From contig NZ_LMTZ01000097.1 of the NCBI RefSeq assembly GCF_001456025.1, positions 1 through 64,000 of the forward strand: 64,000 nucleotides of DNA, in the 5' to 3' direction. Below the pieces are notes generated by a model. That model saw nothing but the letters and a program-made list of their open reading frames with translations, had not been told where the DNA came from and did no database searches. Within the stretch, counting starts at the first letter, position 1; each line of letters starts with the position of its first letter. This document shows positions 54,209-61,860 of this stretch, piece by piece. Made by a program: the position numbers and the translations under genes. This DNA is from Mastigocoleus testarum BC008. GTDB lineage: Bacteria; Cyanobacteriota; Cyanobacteriia; Cyanobacteriales; Nostocaceae.

Positions 54209-54838
54209 ATGAAAAGAAAAATATTGTTCGCAAGCTCGATCGCGACTGGAATCATTGCTTTGACATCACAAATATCACCTGCACGAGAATTACCAAACCT
54301 CAAACAAAATATTCCTTATGCGAAAGCTAGAAATATGCTAATAAATGCTGGTTGGAAACCATTATTTAATAAAGAACAGGTAAATAATCCTAATAGAGGA
54401 ATAACAATAAATAATTTCATTGAAAAGAAAGGATATACCGAAATCGTAGATTGTTCGGGTACCGGTTTAGGGCTTTGTCTTTTTCAATTCAAGAATGCTG
54501 ATGGAGAAAAATTATTTGTTACCACTGCAAACAATTTTGAAGATAAAGAAACTGTTTTTGGTTGGCGAATTGAGCAACAGTCAAAAACATCAGTAAAAGT
54601 AAATACAAGTTGTGTACCTCATGATAGTACATCCCGTATTCTGTCGAGTCCAAAACCAAACGATATCCATCCTAATTGGAGTGGTGACAATTATGTTGGT
54701 AAATCTTGGAGTTTCAAAGCTAAAAATGTTGTTAAAAACAACACGGTGACTTATTTAAAAGGTGATTTGTACTCTCCACAAGGAGGACTTATAAATAAAG
54801 ATATTTTTATCATACAAAATGAGTGGGAGTGTAAATGA
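54209..54838 (+). CDS. Secreted hypothetical protein (209 aa)
   Basis: Signal peptide at residues 1-26 (KRKILFASSIATGIIALTS, cleavage near SPA-R). The mature protein contains YAKARNMLINAGWKPL, a small-domain pattern seen in other secreted cyanobacterial proteins. It has two close cysteine residues (VDCSGTGLGLCLFQF) and a C-terminal EWECK, so disulfides are likely. Function unknown. ATG at 54209. Monocistronic. Confidence 0.65.
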   Translation: MKRKILFASSIATGIIALTSQISPARELPNLKQNIPYAKARNMLINAGWKPLFNKEQVNNPNRGITINNFIEKKGYTEIVDCSGTGLGLCLFQFKNADGEKLFVTTANNFEDKETVFGWRIEQQSKTSVKVNTSCVPHDSTSRILSSPKPNDIHPNWSGDNYVGKSWSFKAKNVVKNNTVTYLKGDLYSPQGGLINKDIFIIQNEWECK

Positions 54839-54985
54839 ATAGTAACCTTAGCACTATATATTATGTAGCATTTTTAGTTGGCTAAACTAACTAGGATTTA
54901 ATAGTTGAAAATATTATCGAATAAACATGTCCCCAAATTAGCGTAAAATAAAACTCCGTAAGGCATCTACCAACTCATTCGCCCC

Positions 54986-56497
54986 ATGTTCTGCGATTAC
55001 CTCGTACAAATACTCACAGCTCGCGTATATGATGTTGCCCAAGAATCACCCCTTGACCACGCCCCAAATTTATCGAAACGTTTAAATAATAAACTTCTGC
55101 TTAAAAGAGAAGACATGCAATCGGTGTTTTCTTTTAAACTCCGGGGAGCCTACAACAAAATGGCACAACTACCCCCAGATATCTTAAAACAGGGTGTAAT
55201 TGCTGCATCAGCGGGAAATCATGCCCAAGGTGTCGCCCTCGCAGCCAGTAAACTAGGTACGCAAGCTATTATTGTGATGCCAGTAACTACACCCCAAGTA
55301 AAAATCAATGCCGTCAAAGCTCGGGGTGGAGAGGTTGTTTTACATGGAGATACCTATGATGATGCTTGCGTCCATGCTCGCGAACTAGAAGCAGAAAAGG
55401 GTTTAACTTTTATCCATCCCTTTGACGATCCCCATGTAATTGCCGGACAAGGTACAATCGGCGTGGAGATTTTGCGTCAGTATCAGCAACCGATTCATGC
55501 AATTTTTGTTGCTATTGGTGGCGGTGGTTTAATTTCGGGGATTGCAGCCTATGTTAAACGGTTGCGTCCGGAAATTAAGATTATTGGGGTTGAGCCTGCT
55601 GACGCCGATGCGATGTATCAATCCTTGCGCTTGGGTCGTCGAGTACGTTTACCTCAGGTGGGTTTATTCGCCGATGGTGTAGCGGTGCGACAAGTTGGGG
55701 AAGAGACTTTTCGCCTGTGTCAAGAGTTTGTAGATGACATCATTCGGGTAGATACTGATAATACCTGCGCTGCCATTAAAGATGTATTTGAAGATACTCG
55801 GTCAATTGTGGAACCAGCTGGAGCACTAGCGATCGCAGGGGCTAAAGCCTATGTAGAACGGGAAGGAATTGAGGATAAAACATTGGTTGCGATCGCTTGT
55901 GGTGCAAATATGAATTTTGACCGCTTGCGGTTTGTTGCCGAAAGGGCAGAATTAGGGGAACGTCGAGAAGCAATATTTGCAGTAACAATCCCAGAGGAAG
56001 CGGGAAGTCTGCGTAAGTTTTGTGAATGTATCGGCAAACGTAACCTCACAGAATTTAACTATCGCATCGCTCATGAGAGGGAAGCCCAAATTTTTGTCGG
56101 GATCCAAATTCAAAACCGTGCTGATGGGGTAAATATTGCCGAAATAATTAAAAATAATGGTTTTGCAATCATTGACTTAACCGATGATGAACTAACCAAA
56201 ATGCATTTACGGCATATGGTTGGCGGACGTTCGCCCCTCGCCCATAATGAGCTATTATATCGATTTGAATTTCCCGAACGTCCCGGCGCGTTAATGCAGT
56301 TTGTTGGTTCCATGAGTCCCAACTGGAATATTAGTTTATTCCACTACCGCAATAATGGTGCAGATTACGGACGAATTGTGGTTGGGATACAGGTTCCACC
56401 AGAAGAAATGAAAGAATGGCAAGCATTTTTAGATACTTTGGGTTATCAGTATTGGGATGAGAATAAAAATCCCGCCTACAAGTTGTTTTTGGCTTGA
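54986..56497 (+). CDS. ilvA: Threonine ammonia-lyase (biosynthetic)
   Basis: Threonine dehydratase: L-threonine to 2-oxobutanoate + NH3, the first step of isoleucine synthesis. PLP lysine Lys51 in SVFSFKLRGAYNK; the substrate-binding SAGNHAQGVALAA; the phosphate-binding AIGGGGLISGIA; the conserved CGANMNFDRLR. The C-terminal ~180 residues carry two ACT-like regulatory domains (from about 330: AIFAVTIPEEAGSLRKFC, and LYRFEFPERPGALMQFV), so allosteric inhibition by isoleucine is expected. 503 residues, typical of the long form. Confidence 0.96.
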   Translation: MFCDYLVQILTARVYDVAQESPLDHAPNLSKRLNNKLLLKREDMQSVFSFKLRGAYNKMAQLPPDILKQGVIAASAGNHAQGVALAASKLGTQAIIVMPVTTPQVKINAVKARGGEVVLHGDTYDDACVHARELEAEKGLTFIHPFDDPHVIAGQGTIGVEILRQYQQPIHAIFVAIGGGGLISGIAAYVKRLRPEIKIIGVEPADADAMYQSLRLGRRVRLPQVGLFADGVAVRQVGEETFRLCQEFVDDIIRVDTDNTCAAIKDVFEDTRSIVEPAGALAIAGAKAYVEREGIEDKTLVAIACGANMNFDRLRFVAERAELGERREAIFAVTIPEEAGSLRKFCECIGKRNLTEFNYRIAHEREAQIFVGIQIQNRADGVNIAEIIKNNGFAIIDLTDDELTKMHLRHMVGGRSPLAHNELLYRFEFPERPGALMQFVGSMSPNWNISLFHYRNNGADYGRIVVGIQVPPEEMKEWQAFLDTLGYQYWDENKNPAYKLFLA

Positions 56498-56506
56498 GGA
56501 TAGGGA

Positions 56507-56662
56507 TTGGGAGAAATGAGTAATAAGTAATGTTAGCGCAGCGGGGCGCGTAAGCGCACAGTAATGAGTAATAAGTAACAAGTAATGAATAAGAAGTAAT
56601 GAGAAAAAATTACCAATTACCAATTACCCATTACCAATTACCAATTACCCATTACCTAATCC
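56507..56662. repeat. STRR heptamer arrays between ilvA and the pmbA gene
   Basis: Units of GTAATGA/GTAATAA (56515-56600), interrupted by a GC-rich repeat (AGCGCAGCGGGGCGCG), then TTACCAA/TTACCCA units (about 56608-56655). Small frames across it are repeat artefacts. Confidence 0.85.
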
Positions 56663-56669
56663 CCAATCC

Positions 56670-58010
56670 CTACTCCCCAGTAATCGAAAGACCTTCAACC
56701 CAAATTCTGGGACAGACTCCTCCAGGGGTTAATTCTGGTTCTTTCTCGACAAACACAATCGATTTCATAACTTCGAGGAAGTCTCCTGCGACGGTTGCAG
56801 AGTCAATACTGGTTTTTACACCTTTATTCACTAACCAACCATCAAAGGGTAAGGAAAAAGAACCTTGCAAGGATTTGACTCCAGCGTGGAGAGCTTGCAA
56901 ATCGTCAATGAAAACAACATTTTCCGCCGTATCTAAACTAAATTCTTTTTCTACAGTTGCGCCAGCGTAAACGTGATAGAAGTTAGGACTAACTGTTACT
57001 TTAGCCCCAATGTTAGCGTTTCCTGTGGGCTTAGCATTCATTCTTTTCGCCGTACCCGCGCTGTGAAGGAAGTTTTTTAAGATTCCATTTTCAATTAAGG
57101 AAACCTTACGAGTGGGAGTTCCTTCTCCATCAAATGTTTCCGCCCCAATATTTGCTGGATGTAAAGAATCATCGCAGACTGAAAGTAAGGGGGAAGCTAT
57201 TTCCTTTCCTAGGTCGTCAGCCTTCGATAAACTTTGATTATCCAAAATACTTTGGGCATTGTACAAATTAGAAAAAGCACCGAGCAAGCTTAAGAAAGCA
57301 TCAGGGGAAAAAACAACGGTGTACTTACCGGTTTTGATTTTTTCGTAGTTTAAGTGGCTGATGGTTTTATCTGTGGTTTCTTTGACACAACCATCAAGAT
57401 CCAACTCACTCAAACTTTTACTCAATCTAAAAGCACCTGCACTCCGGGGTTTTTTCCCTTCTTCTTCGGTTTTACTGTACAAGAAAACTGAAGTATAGGA
57501 ATGGGATTCGCTTCTCATTGCACCGTCGCTATTGAGATAAAACTTATCGATACCTCTTTGCGCTAAACGGTTATATGGAACGCTTTCAATCGCCGGATGA
57601 GCTTCAACTACATCCTTTTCAGCTTTTAATAGTTTTTCAATCAGTTCTGAAACAGAAGCAGGTTCAGCTTTTTCCTCTTGCCTAACGTCAATCTTAACGG
57701 TAGCCTCAGGACTAAAATCAGGTACATTTTCTTTAACACCAAAAAAACTTGCTTCGTAAGCAGTTTGTAATGCTAGTTCCAATCCCTTGGAATTCACATC
57801 GGTGGTGCTAGTAACGCCCATGGTATTTTCGTCGTTCCATACCCTAACCGTTACACCAGAAAGATTTGAAGCTTTTACCTGTTCTGGTTCGCCTTTATCT
57901 ACTTGAACGCTAGTTTGGTCGGTAACCGCACCATAAATATCAAACTTCTTAATTCCCAGTTTGCTAGCACTTTCTTTCGCCGCAGTTGCAATTTCTTTAA
58001 TACTCGCCAT
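56670..58010 (-). CDS. pmbA: TldD/PmbA family metalloprotease subunit (TldE)
   Basis: A 446-residue TldE/PmbA, the non-catalytic partner of TldD. The TldD-TldE heterodimer unfolds and degrades small peptides such as leader peptides of modified microcins and the CcdA antitoxin. Evidence: YGAVTDQTSVQVDKGEPEQVKASNLSGVTVRVW at the N-terminus; SPDAFLSLLGAFSNLYNAQSI; FDGEGTPTRKVSLIENGILKNFLHS; C-terminal INGE-like KEPELTPGGVCPRIWVEGLS. No HExxxH motif, as expected. It is downstream of tldD on the same strand with a 285-bp gap. Confidence 0.92.
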   Translation of the reverse strand: MASIKEIATAAKESASKLGIKKFDIYGAVTDQTSVQVDKGEPEQVKASNLSGVTVRVWNDENTMGVTSTTDVNSKGLELALQTAYEASFFGVKENVPDFSPEATVKIDVRQEEKAEPASVSELIEKLLKAEKDVVEAHPAIESVPYNRLAQRGIDKFYLNSDGAMRSESHSYTSVFLYSKTEEEGKKPRSAGAFRLSKSLSELDLDGCVKETTDKTISHLNYEKIKTGKYTVVFSPDAFLSLLGAFSNLYNAQSILDNQSLSKADDLGKEIASPLLSVCDDSLHPANIGAETFDGEGTPTRKVSLIENGILKNFLHSAGTAKRMNAKPTGNANIGAKVTVSPNFYHVYAGATVEKEFSLDTAENVVFIDDLQALHAGVKSLQGSFSLPFDGWLVNKGVKTSIDSATVAGDFLEVMKSIVFVEKEPELTPGGVCPRIWVEGLSITGE

Positions 58011-58184
58011 AGTTTAAAAAGTCAAAAGTTATTAGCGTAGCGTGTCCGTAGGACATAAATCAAAAGTTGTAGAGACGTTAAATGTCACGTCATAAAAGTC
58101 GAAAACTAAAAAATATGTCTGTGTGCTGGATCGGTATTACTGAGAGTTTCCAAAAATGATTCGTACCGTATTTTGTACCCGTAG

Positions 58185-58204
58185 GGGCGCACAGACGTGC
58201 GCCC
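58185..58204. repeat. GGGCGCAC palindrome between tldD and pmbA
   Basis: GGGCGCAC (58185-58192) inverts as GTGCGCCC (58197-58204). A GC-rich dispersed repeat in an AT-rich gap; a relative (GTAAGGGCGCAC) is near 31749. Confidence 0.6.
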
Positions 58205-58295
58205 TTAAAATCTTTAATACGTCTACCCTTAAGATTGATATATTTCCGCTTTGGAAAATCTTCAATCCAGCACACACAAAAAGACACAAAAATCC

Positions 58296-59768
58296 TTAAC
58301 GTCCGCCAACGGTGATTGAATCAACCTTGATATGGGGTTGTCCAACGGTTGTATAAATACTACCGCTCACAGAACCGCAGAAACCCGGAGCTAAAGATAA
58401 ATCTTGGGAACACATAGAAATTTTATTCATAATTTCTTTTGCTTCCCCAATCAAAATTGCTCCCTTCAATGGCTTGGTCACTTTGCCATTTTCAATCAAA
58501 TAAGCTTCATCTACACCGAAGTTAAATTCACCGGTTGCACCAACGCTACCACCACCCATTTTCTTGCAATAAATGCCCTTATCGATGGAAGCGAATAAAT
58601 CTTCGTTCTTGTACTCTCCGGTAGCGATGTAAGTATTACGCATCCGGCTAGCTGCAGCGAAAGTGAAATTCTGGCGACGTCCGCTACCTGTTCTGGGATG
58701 TCCGGTACGCATGGAACCAGCCCGGTCTGCTAAGAAGTTCTTCAAAACACCCTTTTCAATTAAAAGTGTTCTTTGAGCTGGCATTCCTTCATCATCCATC
58801 TCGATGGTACCAAAAGCGTTGTCGGAACGACCTTCGTCCCAAGCAGTCAAGCTTTCGTGGGCAATTTTCTCACCTTTTTTATCTGCAAAGGGAGTAGTAC
58901 CCCGCTCAATTTGGGTGGTTTCTAATAAATGTCCGCAAGCTTCGTGGAAAATAACCCCACCAAAATGATTCGCCATCACAATGGGATAGTTGCCAGATTC
59001 TACGTAATCAGCGTAAAGCATTTTACCTGCAGACTCTGAAATTTCGTCGGCTGCTTCTTGATAATCCCAGGTTTTTAAGAATTTGGGATCACTAGTGTTA
59101 CCAGCGCGTTGACCGATAGAAGTACGGTGAGCGCCATCAGCACAAAGAAGATTGAATCCTACCGATTGGGTTAGGCGAATGTCGCGAGCAAAAACTCCAT
59201 CGCTAGCAGCAACTAACACTTCTTGCCAATCTCGGAAATATGAAGCACGTCGGGATTGAATGTGGGATGCTTTTTTACCCAGGGTACTTGTTGCATCAAG
59301 TAATACTTCCCCCATCTCTTGCATGCTGCTGCACAAAGGTAACCAGGCATCTTTACCGCGTTTGGTGCTATAGTCCCTAAATAATTCCAAATTAATTTCT
59401 GGAATGAAAGCATTTGGTCCGGGTAATTGCAGACCCATAATATCTAAAGCTTTTTCCAAAGCAGCTTTTAAACCAGCGAAAGAAATGTTATTAGTACTGA
59501 CATAACAATCAGCCTTACCGCGAAATACTCTCACACCAGCACCGGTGGAAAGGCGTGGTGTAATGCTAGTAATGGCGTCATCCTCTGCAAGGCAGCTAAC
59601 ATAATTAACACGCTCTAGGAAAAATTCCACGAAGTCCGCGCCTGCTGCACGTCCTAAGCCCAATAAAGTTGATAAAGGAGCTTCCCAGGTTTCGTCAAAC
59701 CTCTCTGTCGCCGAGGAATATTCCAGTGTGGGGATTTGCTTGGATAGGATAATGGTATTTGTTAGCAT
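58296..59768 (-). CDS. tldD: Metalloprotease TldD
   Basis: A 490-residue TldD, the zinc-bearing subunit of the TldD/TldE peptidase. The catalytic motif is VIFHEACGHLLE (HExxxH variant), followed by the FGTIEMDDEGMPAQRTLLIEKG block and the Gly-rich GGSVGATGEFNFGVDEAYLIENG. The last residues SITVGGR are typical. It pairs with the TldE gene downstream. It probably degrades peptides or processes RiPP-like leader peptides; no RiPP precursor was recognised in the window. ATG at 59768. Confidence 0.95.
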   Translation of the reverse strand: MLTNTIILSKQIPTLEYSSATERFDETWEAPLSTLLGLGRAAGADFVEFFLERVNYVSCLAEDDAITSITPRLSTGAGVRVFRGKADCYVSTNNISFAGLKAALEKALDIMGLQLPGPNAFIPEINLELFRDYSTKRGKDAWLPLCSSMQEMGEVLLDATSTLGKKASHIQSRRASYFRDWQEVLVAASDGVFARDIRLTQSVGFNLLCADGAHRTSIGQRAGNTSDPKFLKTWDYQEAADEISESAGKMLYADYVESGNYPIVMANHFGGVIFHEACGHLLETTQIERGTTPFADKKGEKIAHESLTAWDEGRSDNAFGTIEMDDEGMPAQRTLLIEKGVLKNFLADRAGSMRTGHPRTGSGRRQNFTFAAASRMRNTYIATGEYKNEDLFASIDKGIYCKKMGGGSVGATGEFNFGVDEAYLIENGKVTKPLKGAILIGEAKEIMNKISMCSQDLSLAPGFCGSVSGSIYTTVGQPHIKVDSITVGGR

Positions 59769-59911
59769 ATTTGCCTCTCAAAGATGGCTTTACTTAGGAA
59801 GTTGAGCGAAAATTTAATATAGTACTTACTCTAACAAATCCCAGAAAGTCACAAGAAATTTACGGGAGTTTGGAAGCCCAGTGGTTTTAACCCTGGGAGG
59901 AAAAACGACAC

Positions 59912-59931
59912 GGGGTAATTTATTACCCCTT
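59912..59931 (-). terminator. Hairpin after iscB
   Basis: GGGGTAA and TTACCCC form a stem just past the iscB stop codon. On the minus strand it is followed within about 6 nt by a TTTTT run. Confidence 0.5.
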
Positions 59932-59940
59932 ATATTGCTT

Positions 59941-61215
59941 TTAAAAAGAGTAGGAATAACCATCCTTTTTATGTATTGGAGTACAAAACTTGTAACTGAT
60001 ACCAGCTACCCTACCTGCTTTAGTAGCTATATCAAAACTTCCACTTTTGCGGCATAATAATCTACCAAAATATGTACCTATTTTCTTACCTTTTGTGACG
60101 ACAGCTTTTACGATATCGCCGGTAGTAAAACCAAAATGTATTTGTTTCCTACCTCGGTGTCTAGTTGGGAAACCAAACTTATTCGTTCCGCACATCTGAC
60201 GAGTTCCGTGACCATTGCATTTAATCCTTAGTGGTTGGTTTGTTTTTAAGACTAACTTTTCTACATCACCTACACAGGCGGCATCAATCCAATGTTGTTT
60301 TTCTAGTTTTAAGCGAATTCGGTTGTATTTGGTTTGAGCACCGGTAGCTGTTTTTACGGGTAATAATCCAAACAAAACTTCGACTACCTTGTTTCTAGTT
60401 GAATTAACTGCAGAGGCATCTTTTAGCGGTTTATTAGCATTTGATTTGATTTTCTTCAGTAGTTCTGGCTTCTTTCTCAGGAAATCTTCGACTGGTTTAT
60501 TCCCTTTCTTCTGGTTGCATTTTTCGCAAGCTAAGCATAGATTACTTACTCGGTTGCTGCCTCCTTTTGAGCGGGGATGGATATGTTCAATTTGGAGGGG
60601 TACATCTTTCTTTCTGCAATAAGAACATTCTCGACCCCACTTTTCTAAAAGATATTCCCTGACTTCATAGCCTTGCAGATCTCCTTGCTGGTACTCCACA
60701 CCAGATATTTCTGGATTTTGCATTTTATGCATATCAAATTTGACTTTTTCAATCCAGATTTCTGCTACTGGAGCGAAAATAATCAAGCGTTTTACCCAGG
60801 TTTGAGTTGTTAAAACTCGGTGCATTAAGCTTGGAGGAATCCAGCCAGGCGAGCGTTTGCGGTTATCGAACCGAGCTTTACGATACCGGGTTTTCCTATT
60901 GCGGCGAGATCTTCTCAAACTTCTTCTGGATTCTAAAGTTTGTTTAATTTGGTATCCGCGATGCTCTACTTCAGCGCCCCAGATTACATTTTCTCCTTCT
61001 GAAACTGCGATGCCAGTAAATCGGGAACCAGGATCGATTTTTACTGTTAAAGGTTTGAGAACAGTTTCTGTTACAGCATGCTTCAGAATTATGGTAAAGG
61101 GATAGTTTCTCCAAACGGCTGCTTTTCCTTTTTCCAGTAATTTTCTTGCCCTACGTGGCGTTACTGGGTTTACTGGTTTTTTGTTGGTATCGACTACAAA
61201 TACGTAATTTTGCAT
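59941..61215 (-). CDS. iscB: IscB RNA-guided HNH/RuvC nuclease
   Basis: A 424-residue IscB, an ancestor-type relative of Cas9. Order: N-terminal PLMP domain (VFVVDTNKKPVNPVTPRRA, ~5-45); RuvC-I Asp61 (KIDPGSRFTGIAV); Arg-rich bridge helix (about 97-120); RuvC-II Glu156 (IWIEKVKFD); zinc-binding HNH (CSYC at 197-200, IEHIHPRSKGG with His211/His213, CLACEKCN); RuvC-III (HWIDAACVGD, His308/Asp311); and a basic C-terminal target-binding domain. All catalytic residues I can place are intact. IscB uses an omega-RNA encoded just upstream; a folded candidate lies at 61216-61480. IS200/IS605-like hairpins flank the locus. Confidence 0.93.
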   Translation of the reverse strand: MQNYVFVVDTNKKPVNPVTPRRARKLLEKGKAAVWRNYPFTIILKHAVTETVLKPLTVKIDPGSRFTGIAVSEGENVIWGAEVEHRGYQIKQTLESRRSLRRSRRNRKTRYRKARFDNRKRSPGWIPPSLMHRVLTTQTWVKRLIIFAPVAEIWIEKVKFDMHKMQNPEISGVEYQQGDLQGYEVREYLLEKWGRECSYCRKKDVPLQIEHIHPRSKGGSNRVSNLCLACEKCNQKKGNKPVEDFLRKKPELLKKIKSNANKPLKDASAVNSTRNKVVEVLFGLLPVKTATGAQTKYNRIRLKLEKQHWIDAACVGDVEKLVLKTNQPLRIKCNGHGTRQMCGTNKFGFPTRHRGRKQIHFGFTTGDIVKAVVTKGKKIGTYFGRLLCRKSGSFDIATKAGRVAGISYKFCTPIHKKDGYSYSF

Positions 61216-61480
61216 TGCTGCTTTTCTCGTTGGTAATGTTAGCTTCGATAAGGTTTAAAGGCGGCACATCCAAAAAGCACTGACTTAACCCATTGGGTCT
61301 ATTTAACTTCTTGATTTCAGAGCAAGAAACTAGCTACGCATTTCTTGGTGAGAACTTTAACACTTCCTTGAAACGTAGTGCCCGGAGCACTTAATCTGGT
61401 CAGCTAGACCGCAGAGCGGTCACAAGAAGCGTGAGAGACTCCCAGTTTTTAGGCTGGAAGCCCAGTCACTTTAGTGCTGG
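61216..61480 (-). ncRNA. Probable omega-RNA of IscB
   Basis: The ~265 nt directly upstream of iscB, on its strand, is unusually rich in hairpins: CAAGAAA/TTTCTTG (about 61323-61347), AGTGC/GCACT (61377-61391), GACCG/CGGTC (61407-61421), and CCCAG...CTGGG (about 61455-61475). IscB systems encode their guide RNA in this position, with the guide at the 5' end, i.e. toward and beyond 61480. Placement follows the known arrangement; the exact ends are inferred. Confidence 0.6.
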
Positions 61481-61485
61481 GTTGC

Positions 61486-61860
61486 TGACTGTTGAGATCG
61501 ATTTGCAAACAGATTTATATCATTATTAGTCGTGATGGCAGCTAAAGCTGCGCGTGCAGATCGCAAGTTATACCAATTTCGGAAAATAATAAGACGGATA
61601 GATTTTGTAGAGACGTTGCATGCAACGTCTCTACTGGAGAATCTGTTGCAATGATTTATTGAATTGGTATTAGTTTATTTATCATCTGTAACATAACTTG
61701 AGAAATGCATTAAGTGTTGTTTGGGAACTTGCTGCAAAAGTTATAAAAGAGTTTACACAATAGTTCGTTTATACGGGAATAATCTACTATATATAAGAAC
61801 AAATATACTAAAATTCTGTATTACCACTACATGGGAATCACTACTCAATCCTCCGATTCA
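61486..61860. other. Intergenic region with a perfect palindrome
   Basis: Holds the palindrome at 61607-61634. The remainder is AT-rich spacer between the IscB element and the pentapeptide gene. Sequence just beyond 61485 would supply the omega-RNA guide. Confidence 0.5.
61607..61634. repeat. Perfect 28-bp palindrome (GTAGAGACGTTGCA family)
   Basis: GTAGAGACGTTGCA followed directly by its inverse TGCAACGTCTCTAC. The arm is shared with the elements at 41224 and 53752, which differ by having a core between the arms. Confidence 0.85.

Larger units (their letters stand above)
59870..61485. mobile_element. IscB-bearing IS200/IS605-like element without tnpA
   Basis: Two similar hairpins bound the iscB locus: one near 59872-59896 (GGAAGCCCAGTGG...CCCTGGG) and one near 61449-61476 (GGAAGCCCAGTCACTTTAGTGCTGGG). 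Subterminal hairpins rather than inverted termini are the mark of IS200/IS605-family ends. No tnpA gene is present, so it would need help in trans. Exact borders were not fixed. Confidence 0.6.
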
